Positions 35,590 through 44,893 are shown, counted from the first letter of the stretch. The stretch is DNA of 64,000 nt from Microcystis panniformis FACHB-1757 (GCF_001264245.1 NZ_CP011339.1:310001-374000); one strand, 5' to 3'. Translations and numbers: made by a program. Notes: generated by a model not told the origin, from the sequence alone.

Positions 35590-35757
35590 TACTGTTGGGC
35601 AAACAGAAACCGACCCAAACGCATAATAGAGAGTCCGACCTCTGGGTTTTTAATGGAGACATTGAGAATCTAAGCTGTCTCGTTGAACAAGGAATTTCCG
35701 ATAGTGATAGGTCAAGAATCCCCCGTCACAGCGTAGCTTGACGGTGGGAGTATGTCA
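35590..35757 (+). ncRNA. IS605 right end, candidate omegaRNA region of tnpB
   Basis: This segment overlaps the tnpB 3' end. It contains CCTCTGGGTTTTTAATGG, then AAGAATCCCCCGTC and a hairpin with GACGGTGGGAG, ending ATGTCAA at 35757. The same block order is present at 15066-15200 (minus). In IS200/IS605 elements the omegaRNA is transcribed from this region and its guide would lie just past the right end. It is inferred from position and conservation, not from a covariance model. Confidence 0.5.
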
Positions 35758-35759
35758 AC

Positions 35760-36212
35760 TCACCTTGGCGGCGTATTATTGACAATATTGAGCGCATAAA
35801 GGCGAAAACGCTCTAGATCAGCTTGCAGGGTTGATTCTACCACTCGACCGAGGAAAAGATTATCCATCAATTTTCCTAACCAACCGGGTATAGCATAGGC
35901 TGCTGTCAGTCGCACAATACTCCTACCATGACGATCATAAAAACGAATCGCCCCGCGGTTAGGCAACCCGTCCACGGATTCCCATTGAATAATCTGGTGG
36001 GGGACAATTTTCATTATCCGTGACAACCAAGTAAATTCTAGACCACCACTGGCTAACTTCCAACGGGAAAGCTCTGGCTCCTCCTCGATAATTTTCACCG
36101 ATTCGATCCATTTCATCCAGTGGGGCATTTGTTCTAAATCTGACCAGAGTTCCCAAACCAGATCGATCGGCGCGTCCACTTCCACCTGTACACTATGTTC
36201 TAACCAAGTCAT
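35760..36212 (-). CDS. SRPBCC-family (START/polyketide-cyclase-like) protein
   Basis: This 150-residue protein of the SRPBCC/START helix-grip superfamily has the typical opening TWLEHSVQVEVDAPIDLVWELW followed by a WMKWIESVKI segment. The central strand motif is IIQWESVDGLPNRGAIRFYD, and the long C-terminal helix is LQADLERFRLY. Such proteins bind hydrophobic ligands (coenzyme Q-binding COQ10 and cyclase/dehydrase families). The specific ligand cannot be told. Its 3' end abuts the IS605 right end at 35757. Confidence 0.78.
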   Translation of the reverse strand: MTWLEHSVQVEVDAPIDLVWELWSDLEQMPHWMKWIESVKIIEEEPELSRWKLASGGLEFTWLSRIMKIVPHQIIQWESVDGLPNRGAIRFYDRHGRSIVRLTAAYAIPGWLGKLMDNLFLGRVVESTLQADLERFRLYALNIVNNTPPR

Positions 36213-36316
36213 TCGTTAATTCTGGCGATGCTGAATATTTCTATGATAACGGCTATTAGTCTTTAGCTTTTCACTCAATGATAAAATAAAAACAATCTTC
36301 GAGGTTTAATTGTACT

Positions 36317-36679
36317 ATGTTAATCAGAAAACTGCTCGAATGTGAGGAATTCATCGCTGGTGATCATACCCGATTGCGCGAGTTATTGCATCCCGATAAA
36401 CAGCCGTTAAATCTACGTTATAGTTTAGCCCATGCGCAGGTAGATGTGGGGGAAACTTCTATTCCCCACGCTTTAAAAACTGCGGAAGTTTATTATATTC
36501 TGCAAGGACAAGGGGAAATGCACATCGATGAGGAAGTGCAATTAGTGACTGTCGGTGATGCAATTTATATACCTCCTCTAGCTAAACAATATATTCATAA
36601 TTGTGGAGAGGAACCCTTAGTTTTCTTGTGCATTGTCGATCCTGCTTGGCGACTGGAAGACGAAATTATCTTTGAGTAA
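36317..36679 (+). CDS. Cupin-domain protein
   Basis: This 120-residue single-domain cupin has the metal-binding motif 1 region HALKTAEVYYILQGQGEMHI; an H-x-H pair is not complete, but Glu and later His are present. Motif 2 is DAIYIPPLAKQYIHNCGEEP. Its function (isomerase, binding protein or regulator) is not determined by the fold. It starts five bases upstream of tyrA, so the two are probably co-transcribed. Confidence 0.82.
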   Translation: MLIRKLLECEEFIAGDHTRLRELLHPDKQPLNLRYSLAHAQVDVGETSIPHALKTAEVYYILQGQGEMHIDEEVQLVTVGDAIYIPPLAKQYIHNCGEEPLVFLCIVDPAWRLEDEIIFE

Positions 36680-36684
36680 AACTA

Positions 36685-37530
36685 ATGAATATTGGCATTA
36701 TTGGACTGGGTTTAATCGGTGGTTCCTTGGGGTTAGATTTCCGCTCACAAGGTTATAAGGTTTTGGGAGTTTCTCGTCAACAATCAACCTGTGATATTGC
36801 TGTAGAAAAAGGAGTGGTAGATGAATCTAGCACCAGTTTAGAATTATTAGCTACTGCCGATTTAATCTTTATCTGTACTCCTATACATTTAATTGTGCCA
36901 ACTTTGGAAAAATTAACTCCCTATTTACAAACCCAAACCATTGTCACCGATGTGGGATCGGTTAAAGAGGCAATTGTAGCCAATTGTAGTCAATTATGGC
37001 CAAATTTTGTCGGTAGTCATCCTATGGCTGGGAAAACCGAACAGGGAATTAATGCGGCACAATCGGGTTTATTTGTCAATACCCCTTATGTGATTACCCC
37101 CCTTGAATCTACTCCTAAATGTGCCGTGAAAATCTTAACTGAAATAGTAGAAAAATTAGGCTGTCAAATTTATTATTCCTCCCCCGAAGAACACGATCGA
37201 GCCGTGGCATGGATTTCCCATCTGCCAGTAATGATTAGTACCAGTTTAATCCAAGCTTGTGGGAAAGAACAAGACCCGAATATTCGCCAATTAGCGGAAA
37301 ATTTAGCTAGTTCTGGTTTTCGCGATACCAGTCGCGTCGGTGCTGGCAATCCCGAATTAGGTTTAATGATGGCTAAATACAATCGTCAAGCTTTATTGAT
37401 ATCTTTGGCAAATTATCGGCAAAATCTTGATCAAATTGTTGACTATATTGCAGGAGAAAAATGGCAGGAAATAGAGGAAATTCTCGTCTCTAGTCATCAA
37501 TATCGAGCCAATTTTCTTCAATCAAAATAA
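36685..37530 (+). CDS. tyrA: Prephenate/arogenate dehydrogenase
   Basis: The enzyme has 281 residues. The Rossmann motif GIIGLGLIGGSLGLD binds NADP+, TDVGSVKEAIV and GSHPMAGKTEQGI form the active-site region, and the helical C-terminal domain includes DRAVAWISHLPVM with the catalytic His. Cyanobacterial TyrA is usually an arogenate dehydrogenase for tyrosine synthesis; that specificity is from family knowledge. The gene follows the cupin gene with a five-base gap. Confidence 0.92.
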   Translation: MNIGIIGLGLIGGSLGLDFRSQGYKVLGVSRQQSTCDIAVEKGVVDESSTSLELLATADLIFICTPIHLIVPTLEKLTPYLQTQTIVTDVGSVKEAIVANCSQLWPNFVGSHPMAGKTEQGINAAQSGLFVNTPYVITPLESTPKCAVKILTEIVEKLGCQIYYSSPEEHDRAVAWISHLPVMISTSLIQACGKEQDPNIRQLAENLASSGFRDTSRVGAGNPELGLMMAKYNRQALLISLANYRQNLDQIVDYIAGEKWQEIEEILVSSHQYRANFLQSK

Positions 37531-37598
37531 CATTTTGCCCAGCAATTATACCCCAGCACTGTATCATAGATTTATCCTCAGCAAACCAATAAAATGAT

Positions 37599-38057
37599 AT
37601 GACCACCTTTTTCGACTTTGAAGCCGAATTTGTTGACTCCTTACGTTGCATACCGATGGCCGTGAGAATGAAACTAGATACCTGTGGAGTTAAATTAAAA
37701 TTATCCCATTGGATGCAGTTAACTCAACCAGAAAGAATGGTATTAGTTAATATGGCTTGTACGACGGCAGCAGAAGCCAAAATCTATCGAGATTTTCTGC
37801 AAAAATTAATCACGGAAAAAACTGGCAATCCCGCAGGAGAACTAGCAATAGATACCCATCCCGCTTGGCTAGATGATAGCCAGATTCCTGATACAGTCCT
37901 AGAAAAAGCTAGAGAATTCCAGATCGAAATTAGTTTAGAACAATGGCAAAAATTGCCACCATCCCAACGTTTTGCCCTGATTAAACTCAGTCGTCCCGGT
38001 CACGAAAATCTCAACTTCTATCCGGCTCTAAAAGAGTTCCATATAGTCGATGCCTAA
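37599..38057 (+). CDS. narM: Nitrate reductase-associated protein NarM
   Basis: This 152-residue member of the cyanobacterial nitrate-reductase-associated family begins FFDFEAEFVDSLRCIPMAVR and has LKLSHWMQLTQPERMVLVNM, a pattern repeated in the C-terminal half (LEQWQKLPPSQRFALIKL). NarM is needed for an active ferredoxin-nitrate reductase in studied cyanobacteria, probably in assembly or cofactor insertion. Molybdate uptake genes lie in this window at 20-23 kb, functionally linked though not adjacent. Confidence 0.85.
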   Translation: MTTFFDFEAEFVDSLRCIPMAVRMKLDTCGVKLKLSHWMQLTQPERMVLVNMACTTAAEAKIYRDFLQKLITEKTGNPAGELAIDTHPAWLDDSQIPDTVLEKAREFQIEISLEQWQKLPPSQRFALIKLSRPGHENLNFYPALKEFHIVDA

Positions 38058-38291
38058 CTCAAGGACTTAAGTAGTCGTGCAAAATAAATTTCCTAGTGAA
38101 GAAAGGCAAAGGGCAAGAGGCAAGAGGCAAAGGGGGGTTAGATATGTGTAATTAATTTTGCCTAGGTACTTATGCCAGATTAATTAAGTTTGTTTCTACC
38201 TTACTTTCATGACAAGCAAAAAGGCGATCAAGGCGAGAAATTAGTATTTTATACCAGATCAATCTCGAATTAAAACGGGGGGAAATAGCAG

Positions 38292-38351
38292 ATGATAGCT
38301 GGTTTAATTAGTCCCAGCAAAGGGGAGGTTTCCTACGATGGTAAACTTTAA
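38292..38351 (+). pseudogene. Tiny ABC-ATPase remnant
   Basis: The 19-codon frame MIAGLISPSKGEVSYDGKL looks like the stretch just after the Walker A motif of an ABC transporter ATPase. Nothing recognisable of the gene survives on either side. The remaining 38058-38449 shows no gene. Confidence 0.35.
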
Positions 38352-38449
38352 CGGGACTTAATAAATAAATTTCAGTAAATTGCCGCTCTGGGGATTGGTC
38401 ATTTTTCTTAATAAAAATGATAATTAATGAGCATATTCTTGGAAAATAA

Positions 38450-38641
38450 TTATACAGTTTCCATCCAGTCAAAAACTTGATTTAATTGCGACAAATCGAT
38501 TAAACCGTACTGCCATAAAACCATCGGCAAAGAACCCACCGATGCTTCACAGAGACGCACAGCCATATCGAAGGAACGGGGGGAAATAGCTAATTTTTCC
38601 AAGAGGAAAGTGCGGAGTTGTTTTTGTTGATGAGCTTCCAT
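38450..38641 (-). CDS. DUF2949-family protein
   Basis: This 63-residue cyanobacterial protein has FLLEKLAISPRSFDMAVRL and the family ending LPMVLWQYGLIDLSQLNQVF followed by DWME. It is all-helical and of unknown function. It is a short, self-contained gene; its upstream region leads into a MITE at 38834. Confidence 0.75.
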   Translation of the reverse strand: MEAHQQKQLRTFLLEKLAISPRSFDMAVRLCEASVGSLPMVLWQYGLIDLSQLNQVFDWMETV

Positions 38642-38833
38642 GATGTAAGGATCATTGGTAATGATAATCTGATTATTGAATAACTTATCCTCTATTAAAA
38701 AGAGATGCTTCCCTCACGGGGATCACCCAATTGGGTGATTTTGTCCACCAATCGGAATAATTGAAGAATTTATCCATAATATGTCCTACTATCCCGAAAT
38801 TGCTAGTGGGGATATCAACACTTTCTTTAGTTA

Positions 38834-39039
38834 GGGTCTGCTGAAAAAGTTTTTCGTGGGGACAGGGTGTGGGGTGTGGGGTGTGGGGTTTTACCAATTT
38901 TGAGGAGGTCAATTACCTAATTTTCAGGGAAAAAGTCCAGGAATTTTCCCCCCGATCACTCCCAGATCTGGTACTTTTTGATTTCCCAAAAGTCTAAAAA
39001 TCTTACCAAACAAGGTTTTTAGATTTATTCAGCATACCC
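38834..39039. mobile_element. MITE, GGGTCTGCTGAA family, copy 2
   Basis: Ends are GGGTCTGCTGAAAAAG and TTTATTCAGCATACCC (inverted), with TA on both sides. The interior is closely similar to 3508-3711: GTTTTTCGTGGGG, the GTGTGGG tandem and AATTACCTAATTTTCAGGG. It is non-coding. Confidence 0.82.
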
Positions 39040-39123
39040 TACTTAGAAAAACGAGAAAGGGGAACTTTTGGGATAAGCTATTGATAACCTAGTTTTTGCT
39101 CGAGTAGGAGAGAATTTCCCTCA

Positions 39124-40101
39124 ATGAGTCATGTTCCTAAAGTTTCCGTGATTATTCCTTGCTATAATCAAGGTCGCTATCTTGATCATGCGATCGCATC
39201 TGTTTTAGTACAAACATACCAAGGCTTTGAAATCCTCGTCATTGATGATGGATCCACAGAACCAGAAACCATCGAGATTTTACAAGATTATCAACAGCCA
39301 AAAACTAGGATCATCCGCACAGAAAATCAAGGGGTTGCCACAGCGAGAAATCTAGGAATTGCCCAAGCGCAAGGAACCTATATTCTTCCCCTTGATGCTG
39401 ATGATAAAATTGCCGATTCCTATCTAGAAAAAGCGGTTGCTTTGCTAGAAAGTAATGAGCAATTAGGTATAGTTTATTGCGAAGCGGAATATTTTGGCGA
39501 TAGACAAGGAATTTGGCCGCTGCCTGAGTATAAATTTCCCGATATATTAGTAGATAATATGATATTTTGCTCCGGTTTGTTTCGGAAATCTGACTGGGAA
39601 ACTGTGGGCGGCTACAATAGCAATTTAATTTATGGTTGGGAAGATCACGATTTTTGGTTATCTCTGATCGAATTAGGTCGAGAAGTCTATCGTATCCCAG
39701 AATTGTTATTTTTCTATCGACAAAAAGCTGATTCTATGAGTCGCTCAATGACCGCAGAACACTATATCTATTCCTACACCCAACTTTTTTATAATCATCC
39801 CCAACTTTACTCCCAAAATATCCAAACCATTTTTGCTGCTTTAGTCACCTTAAAAGTCGATATATTCGCTCAGTTGGAACAGGCTAGAGAACGAATTAAA
39901 CAATTAGAAATTCATCAACAAGAATTGCAAGAAGAATTGCAAAAAACCCAATTGGATTATCGAGAAAGAGACGAGGAATTACAAAAAGCTGACAGTAAAA
40001 TAGCCGCCATGGAAAAAAGTAAATTCTGGCAAATGAGAAGAGCTTGGATTAAAATGCAAAAATTGCTAGGGTTGCTGGAAAAAGACCCAATTTATTCCTA
40101 A
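39124..40101 (+). CDS. Glycosyltransferase family 2 with C-terminal coiled coil
   Basis: This 325-residue GT-A enzyme starts VSVIIPCYNQGRYLDHAIAS and has VIDDGSTEPET and the DXD motif ILPLDADDKIADSY. Acceptor-side residues are in YGWEDHDFWLSLIE. The last 80 residues (EQARERIKQLEIHQQELQEE onward) are predicted coiled coil, as in many cyanobacterial surface-glycan transferases. Its sugar is unknown. It is isolated from the main polysaccharide locus and flanked by a MITE and decayed genes, so it may be an insertion of accessory DNA. Confidence 0.86.
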   Translation: MSHVPKVSVIIPCYNQGRYLDHAIASVLVQTYQGFEILVIDDGSTEPETIEILQDYQQPKTRIIRTENQGVATARNLGIAQAQGTYILPLDADDKIADSYLEKAVALLESNEQLGIVYCEAEYFGDRQGIWPLPEYKFPDILVDNMIFCSGLFRKSDWETVGGYNSNLIYGWEDHDFWLSLIELGREVYRIPELLFFYRQKADSMSRSMTAEHYIYSYTQLFYNHPQLYSQNIQTIFAALVTLKVDIFAQLEQARERIKQLEIHQQELQEELQKTQLDYRERDEELQKADSKIAAMEKSKFWQMRRAWIKMQKLLGLLEKDPIYS

Positions 40102-40139
40102 GGGAACTTCAACGCTAAACAAAGATCGAATCGATTATA

Positions 40140-40470
40140 ATCATTACAGAGTAAGCACTTGACGATTTGACTTCTGGATCACGGTGCCAAGATTTAGATC
40201 GTCGATAATTCCTCGCAGGTTGGCGATTCCTCCCTGTTTCATGGTTTCTTCTGGTTCTTTACTTTCGGTTTCCCCGTATTGAGTCTATTTTAGTCGGTCT
40301 TTGGGGTTGTAGATTTTGGCATCGGTGAGGACAATGGGGAAGATACGATCATAGAAATCTCCATTTTGTGCGATCTCGATTAACTCGAACATACAGTTAC
40401 AGGAAAATGGATAATACAATAGGAAAATCTTGGCCAAAGTAGCCACAAAAATTGATAAGTAGGGAGGCAC
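40140..40470 (-). pseudogene. Decayed TIR-domain protein gene
   Basis: On the minus strand, CMFELIEIAQNGDFYDRIFP then IVLTDAKIYNPKDRLK matches the C-terminal half of bacterial TIR domains (SxxCMxE... RIFPIVL pattern). A second open piece (IANLRGIIDDLNLGTVIQKS) follows in another frame. No full domain remains. Bacterial TIR proteins often act as NADases in defence or cell death; here only a relic is present. The head overlaps the repeat at 40456. Confidence 0.5.
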
Positions 40471-40578
40471 AATTATTTGTAGGATAGGTTAGCGGTAGCG
40501 TAACCCATGCTGGCGTTGGGTTTCATGCTTCAACCCAACCTACGTTCATCTTATATTTAATTCCACCCACCTACTTAA
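40456..40578. repeat. About 120-bp repeat with AAGTAGG ends, copy A
   Basis: It runs from TAAGTAGGGAGGCACAATTA to CACCCACCTACTTAA and is almost identical to 50531-50650. The central part AGGTTAGCGGTAGCGTAACC and GTTGGGTTTCATGCTTCAAC can fold. It separates the TIR remnant from the DUF4351 remnant and may have inserted into the latter. Confidence 0.85.
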
Positions 40579-40587
40579 TATCAAGGG

Positions 40588-40912
40588 GAGAACTGAAAAA
40601 AGCAATTTAGCCGTTGCTACAGCAATTCTGGCGGGGTTAGTATTAAGTAAGGAAATCACCAGAAGCTTATTAAGAGAAGAAATTATGGGCGAATCAGTCA
40701 TTGATCAGGACATCCAAGAAAAAGGAAGACAATCAGAAGCGGTTTCTTTGATTCTACAACTACTTAACCGTCGTTTAGGTGAAATATCCTCAACTTTAAG
40801 CCAACAAATCCAAGAACTATCCCTAGAACAATTAGAAACTTTAGGAGAAGCGCTGCTCGATTTTACCAGCTTGACAGATCTGACCACTTGGTTATTGGAC
40901 ACAGAAACTTAA
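40588..40912 (+). pseudogene. C-terminal part of a DUF4351 (Rpn/PD-(D/E)XK) protein
   Basis: Open reading from about 40588 gives SNLAVATAILAGLVLSKEIT, then LLREEIMGESVIDQDIQEKG and the DUF4351 helix pair EAVSLILQLLNRRLGEISST to TTWLLDTET. Such tails belong to Rpn-family putative transposase/nuclease proteins common in cyanobacteria. The catalytic N-terminal domain is missing, with a repeat element immediately upstream. Translation could begin at ATG 40685, giving 75 residues. Confidence 0.65.
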
Positions 40913-40982
40913 ATCCCCAGAAGATGTCTGCTCGTCCTGCGTTAAATTTTTAAATACTGGCTTTTTTTGTATTGATTTAACC

Positions 40983-42454
40983 ATGGCTACCAGCGATATC
41001 TCCAATTCTACTCACTCATCCCCAAAACCCCTGCCAAAACTGGGACTTTTCACCATGTTTCGCTTAGGACTCTTTCAGATGGGACTAGGTATTATGTCCC
41101 TGCTGACTTTGGGGGTTCTCAATCGGATTATGATCGATGAGTTAAAAGTTTTACCCTTTCTTGCCGCAGCTGCGATCGCTATGCACCAGTTTGTTAGTCC
41201 AGCACGCATCTGGTTTGGGCAAAGATCCGACGGTAAAACTATTTTCGGTCATCATCGCAGCGGTTATGTCTGGATTGGGGCGGCAATTTTTACCGCTTTA
41301 GCTTTTATTGCTTTGCAGGTAGTTTGGCAATTGGGACTTAGTATTCAAACTTCGGGATGGAATACCATTTCCTACGCTTGGATTGCCCTCTTAGCCTTAA
41401 TTTTCGCCCTCTACGGACTAGCTTTAAGCGCCAGTTCCACCCCTTTTGCTGCCCTCTTGGTGGATGTGTCCGATGAAGATAATCGATCGCAATTAGTTGC
41501 TATAGTTTGGTCAATGCTGATGGTGGGAATCGTCGTCGGGGCGATCGTTAGTTCTCGTTTGCTGGATACTCCCAATATCTGCGGTACAAATATTTTGACC
41601 TACGATCCGACTCAATCAGCCCCTATAGCCAATATTCCGCAGCTACAGGCGAGTATTAACCCCGTGTTCACGATTATGCCCGCTATCGTCTTCGGTCTCT
41701 GTATTTTAGCGACTTTTGGCGTAGAAAAAAATATTCTCGTTTTAGTAGCCGGTCCACTCTTGTGCAAAGAGAGGATCAAATTACCTTCAAAGATGCCCTA
41801 CAAGTTCTCACCGCTAGTCGGCAAACCGGTTTATTTTTCACCTTTCTGCTGATGATGACTTTGAGTTTATTTATGCAGGATGCAATTATGGAACCCTTTG
41901 GCGGCGAGGTTTTTGGGATGTGTATCGCCCAAACGACCCAATTGAACGCTTTTTGGGGAACCGGAACCCTTTTTGGTATTGCTGCCACGGGATTTATGCT
42001 CATTCCCCGCATCGGTAAACAAAAAACCACTAAATATGGCTGTATTTTTGCAACAATTTGTTTTATTCTCTTGATTTTTGCCGGCTTTTCTGCTAACCAA
42101 AGTTTATTAAAATCAAGCTTGCTCTTTTTCGGTTTAGCTTCGGGAATGATTACCGCCGGAGCTACCAGTTTAATGTTAGATTTAACCGCCGCCGAAACCG
42201 CAGGAACTTTTATCGGCGCTTGGGGATTATCACAAGCGATCGCCCGGGGATTGGCCACGGTTTTAGGCGGTACGATTTTAAATATCGGTAAAGTTGTCTT
42301 TTCTAGTCCAGTTTTAGCCTATGGCTTAGTTTTCCTCGTGCAAGCATTGGGAATGATCCTAGCAGTTTGGTTATTAAGTCGGGTTGATGTGAAGGAATTT
42401 AAGGAAAATGCCCGAGCAGCGATCGCTACGGTAATAAAAGGAGAGATCGACTAG
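40983..42454 (+). pseudogene. BCH/PucC-family transporter, frameshifted
   Basis: This gene is for a 12-helix MFS-type protein of the PucC/LhaA family, associated with (bacterio)chlorophyll or light-harvesting complex assembly. The first frame (from 40983) has MFRLGLFQMGLGIMSLLTLG and DGKTIFGHHRSGYVW and ends at 41852. The second carries EDQITFKDALQVLTASRQTG to the end at 42454. One extra A in the A7 run at 41725-41731 gives GVEKKYSRFSSRSTLVQRED and a continuous protein of about 490 residues. A real null or a sequencing error cannot be told apart here. Confidence 0.85.
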
Positions 42455-42568
42455 CAAAAGCAAGCAAAAGTAAGATAACAGGAGAATTAGCCCGATCGGG
42501 GGAAGTTGGTTAGCAGCTTTTTTCCTATCCTAAAAGTAGAGAAGAAAACGAAAGAGGAGGCGAAAACA

Positions 42569-43006
42569 ATGAAAAGGACTTTAATGATTGCCCTAGGTTC
42601 CCTAGCCTCCTTACTGCTGATTAACCCCGTCGGTGCGGAAAATCCCCAACAGGTACAACAATTATTGAATACGCGGGAATGTCCGGGCTGTGATCTCCGC
42701 GGTGCAGATTTAAGGGGGGCGCATCTAATCGGCGCAGATTTGAGAAAAGCGAATTTACAAGGAGCTAATCTGGAGGAAGCTAACTTAGAGGGCGCGGATT
42801 TGACGGATGCTAACCTAGAAGGCGCAAATTTGACCGCAGCTTTTCTGACTAATGCCAGTTTCAATCAAGCTGATCTCGATGGAGTCAATTTCACCAGTGC
42901 CGTGATTTATGATGCCGATGTGACAGGTGCATCGATGGAGAGAATCAACTTGACAAATGCTCAGATTTATGGCACTGGCATCGCTGTGGGTGGTGGCAAT
43001 CCCTAG
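42569..43006 (+). CDS. Exported pentapeptide-repeat protein
   Basis: This 145-residue protein has a signal peptide (MKRTLMIALGSLASLLLINP, cleavage near VGAEN), then a CPGC pair and about 18 A(D/N)LXX pentapeptides (ADLRGAHLIGADLRKANLQG). These would form a right-handed quadrilateral beta-helix in the periplasm or thylakoid lumen. ATG 42569 is preceded by AGAGGAGG at good spacing, so the upstream start at 42506 is rejected. Its role is unknown. Confidence 0.85.
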   Translation: MKRTLMIALGSLASLLLINPVGAENPQQVQQLLNTRECPGCDLRGADLRGAHLIGADLRKANLQGANLEEANLEGADLTDANLEGANLTAAFLTNASFNQADLDGVNFTSAVIYDADVTGASMERINLTNAQIYGTGIAVGGGNP

Positions 43007-43036
43007 ATAGGGCGGGCTGAATGAATCTAAAAACCT

Positions 43037-43320
43037 GGCGTTGTCAAATTGAAAGATGCTCCGAATCAGCACCGGAACTGAAATTACTTTGATAGGAAAG
43101 ATTACATGGCATCTTGACAATTAGTGTTTAATGAACGAATAGTGCCGATAGTTGGGCTTAAGTGGGGAACAAGAGTCGCTCGATTTAGCAGTGGAATTAG
43201 CCCTACAATCGGCGTAGGGCTAATTCATGAATTAGCCCTACAATCGGCGTTGTCAAATTGAAAGATGCTCCGAATCAGCACCGGAGCATTGCATCTTTCC
43301 TCTTCTGATCTGACAACGCC
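43037..43320. repeat. Palindromic repeats after the pentapeptide gene
   Basis: The block GGCGTTGTCAAATTGAAAGA plus TGCTCCGAATCAGCACCGGA occurs at 43037-43076 and again at 43246-43286. The second copy continues to TGACAACGCC at 43320, making a 75-bp element with perfect 10-bp inverted ends. Between them GAATTAGCCCTACAATCGGC is directly repeated (about 43194 and 43230). No gene is supported in 43007-43393. Confidence 0.75.
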
Positions 43321-43393
43321 GAAAACCTTGTGGGGTGCGACTTTTAGACTTTTTTTATTAACGATCGCTTTTGATAATTTCCCCGATTGACTC

Positions 43394-44212
43394 TCATCGG
43401 GATTTTGGGACATCCGGCGCGAGAATCATCAATTGTCCCTCCTTATCCTCGCGAATGGCTAGAATCGCCGGACGTTCATTGTCTGCCGACTGAGGGGATA
43501 ACCCGCGAAAAACATAAGTCCAATTATTATTTTGAATTAATAAACGCCAGACTCGCGGGGGATTAACTTTACTATCATTCGTTTCTTTTCCCCGCAGCTC
43601 TTCGAGTAATTTGGTCTCACCGATAATTCGATAACCCTTAAGAGAAGGATCGGTAAAAACATCCTGCGGATTCCGACCGATCGCTATCTGTTTTTCCGGT
43701 AAAACTAAAGTGATAACTGGTAAGGTAGAACTATCATTAATTGCATCGCGACGGGCATCGATCGATCCCTGAATTCGAGCTAACCAAAAAAGGATAATTA
43801 ATAGCCAAATAACAGCGATCAAATCTTTTCGGAGAGATTCGGGAATTCCCCGGACTAATAAACTTAGAAACTGAAATTTTTGATGAAATTTCCGTTTAGA
43901 TTGACTGACAATTGCATAGGATGGCAGGGGAGACAAAATCTAGAGAGTAAATTGAATCGCAAAGGCAACGGCAACCAGCGCCAGAAACGTTCGCAGCAAC
44001 GCCCCGAAATCGCCACAGAAGACCTGTATCGGCACGAAAAGGAAGGAACGCAAGGGCAAGTCTAGACGGTTAATCTCAAGGCTAAACCAGCCGAAATAGG
44101 CCCACCGATAGATCCATCCCGTAAAATAGAGAAAAATCCCCAACAAACCGAGAAGACTGGCGAAGGTTCCTAGTATCTGTGTTCCGGGAGGGGGAGAATT
44201 CGGAGCGCTCAC
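43394..44212 (-). pseudogene. Membrane protein split by an in-frame TAG
   Basis: The first part (GTG 44212 to 43940) has two hydrophobic segments (ILGTFASLLGLLGIFLYFTG and FGALLRTFLALVAVAFAIQF). A TAG at 43940-43942 interrupts it. Reading continues in the same frame (LPSYAIVSQSKRKFHQKF) through a third helix (LIAVIWLLIILFWLARI) to a soluble domain ending at 43394. A single nonsense change in one gene is the simplest reading; two separate genes, the second starting at TTG 43936, is the alternative. I do not recognise the family. Confidence 0.6.
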
Positions 44213-44307
44213 GGCAAAATGTCCCTGATTGGCGTTTTCGATCGCTATCCTACTCGATCGATCGGGTTCTATCGCCAGTTCTTTGTATTTTATCAAGGAG
44301 AATAACC

Positions 44308-44700
44308 ATGTCCATCGACGATCCCCGACAAGTTCGTTTTTTAATTGAGAAAATGGAAGCGAGTTTACCAATCCCTGTGCGTGCAACTCCCGAAACGTTA
44401 AAACTAGCTGAAACAAAAGGCGAGCGATACAAACCCGATCACCAGTTTTCGATCGATAAAATTTTCTACATGGGAGACGAGGGGGGAATTATTTGTTCCC
44501 TAAAAAACGAATCGGGAAAACAAACGAGTCTTGTCTGTTCTTTAACCCATCTACGCATCGATAACTCTCATCCGTTAGCGGCGGATATTCAATCCTACCA
44601 GAAAAAGCGATCGATGCGGATCGCACTACAGGATGGTAAAACCGGAAAAGCCCTCCGTATTGCCAAACAAAACCGCCCGAACAAAGGTTTCGGAAAGTAA
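44308..44700 (+). CDS. Hypothetical protein
   Basis: This 130-residue basic protein is unrecognised. ATG 44308 has AAGGAG eight bases upstream and is the clear start, although the frame is open earlier. Its N-terminal helix is LIEKMEASLPIPVRATPE, and a small beta region (KIFYMGDEGGIICSL...VCSLTHLRID) and a Lys/Arg-rich tail follow. It resembles compact cyanobacterial conserved hypotheticals. It is divergent from the split membrane protein. Confidence 0.65.
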   Translation: MSIDDPRQVRFLIEKMEASLPIPVRATPETLKLAETKGERYKPDHQFSIDKIFYMGDEGGIICSLKNESGKQTSLVCSLTHLRIDNSHPLAADIQSYQKKRSMRIALQDGKTGKALRIAKQNRPNKGFGK

Positions 44701-44712
44701 AAATATATTGAC

Positions 44713-44759
44713 AAAAACCGCAGGTTGGGTTACGAATATCGCTAACCCACCGCATCCAA
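44713..44759. repeat. 47-bp hairpin repeat, copy 1
   Basis: ACCGCAGGTTGGGTTA and CTAACCCACCGCATCC form a stem. A near-identical copy lies at 45236-45282, so the two flank the small antitoxin-like gene at 44894-45121. Confidence 0.75.
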
Positions 44760-44780
44760 TTATATTCGGGGAATAGGTTC

Positions 44781-44877
44781 GATCCCCCCTTAGTCCCCCT
44801 TGATAAGGGGGGTGCCGATCCCCCCTGCGCCCTTGATAAGGGGGGTGTATGATAATTTTTAACGCCTACCTACTTAA
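44781..44877. repeat. CCCCCCTT/AAGGGGGG hairpins with CTACCTACTTAA end
   Basis: Two tandem hairpins of the form GATCCCCCCTTAG...TTGATAAGGGGGGTG are followed by GATAATTTTTAACGCCTACC TACTTAA. It is related to 23371-23434. Confidence 0.65.
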
Positions 44878-44893
44878 AACTTGCTTTTAACAC

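Larger units (their letters stand above)
33209..35626 (+). pseudogene. tnpB: IS605-family TnpB, 5'-truncated and split by ISL3
   Basis: The N-terminal piece 33209-33400 reads NSQARQSAADRAWQSINRFY then KIPGKKGFPRFKKHNRSVEY. The remainder resumes at 34823 with IKFTDGFKAGEFDLWCSQK. RuvC parts follow: the Asp in GQITGIDLGLKEF, then VYEALKVRNLVKN (Glu), a zinc ribbon CSVCGTRVQ...CPNCKTIL and the last Asp in DRDHNAAINIL. Deleting the ISL3 and one target copy gives a clean join. The first part of the protein (about 50 residues) is missing, so the nuclease is doubly dead. TnpB is the RNA-guided nuclease of IS200/IS605 elements. Confidence 0.88.

Noticed and set aside
41776..42258. 160-codon minus-strand frame inside the PucC-family gene
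   Set aside because: It is antisense to conserved transmembrane coding sequence and has no family features.
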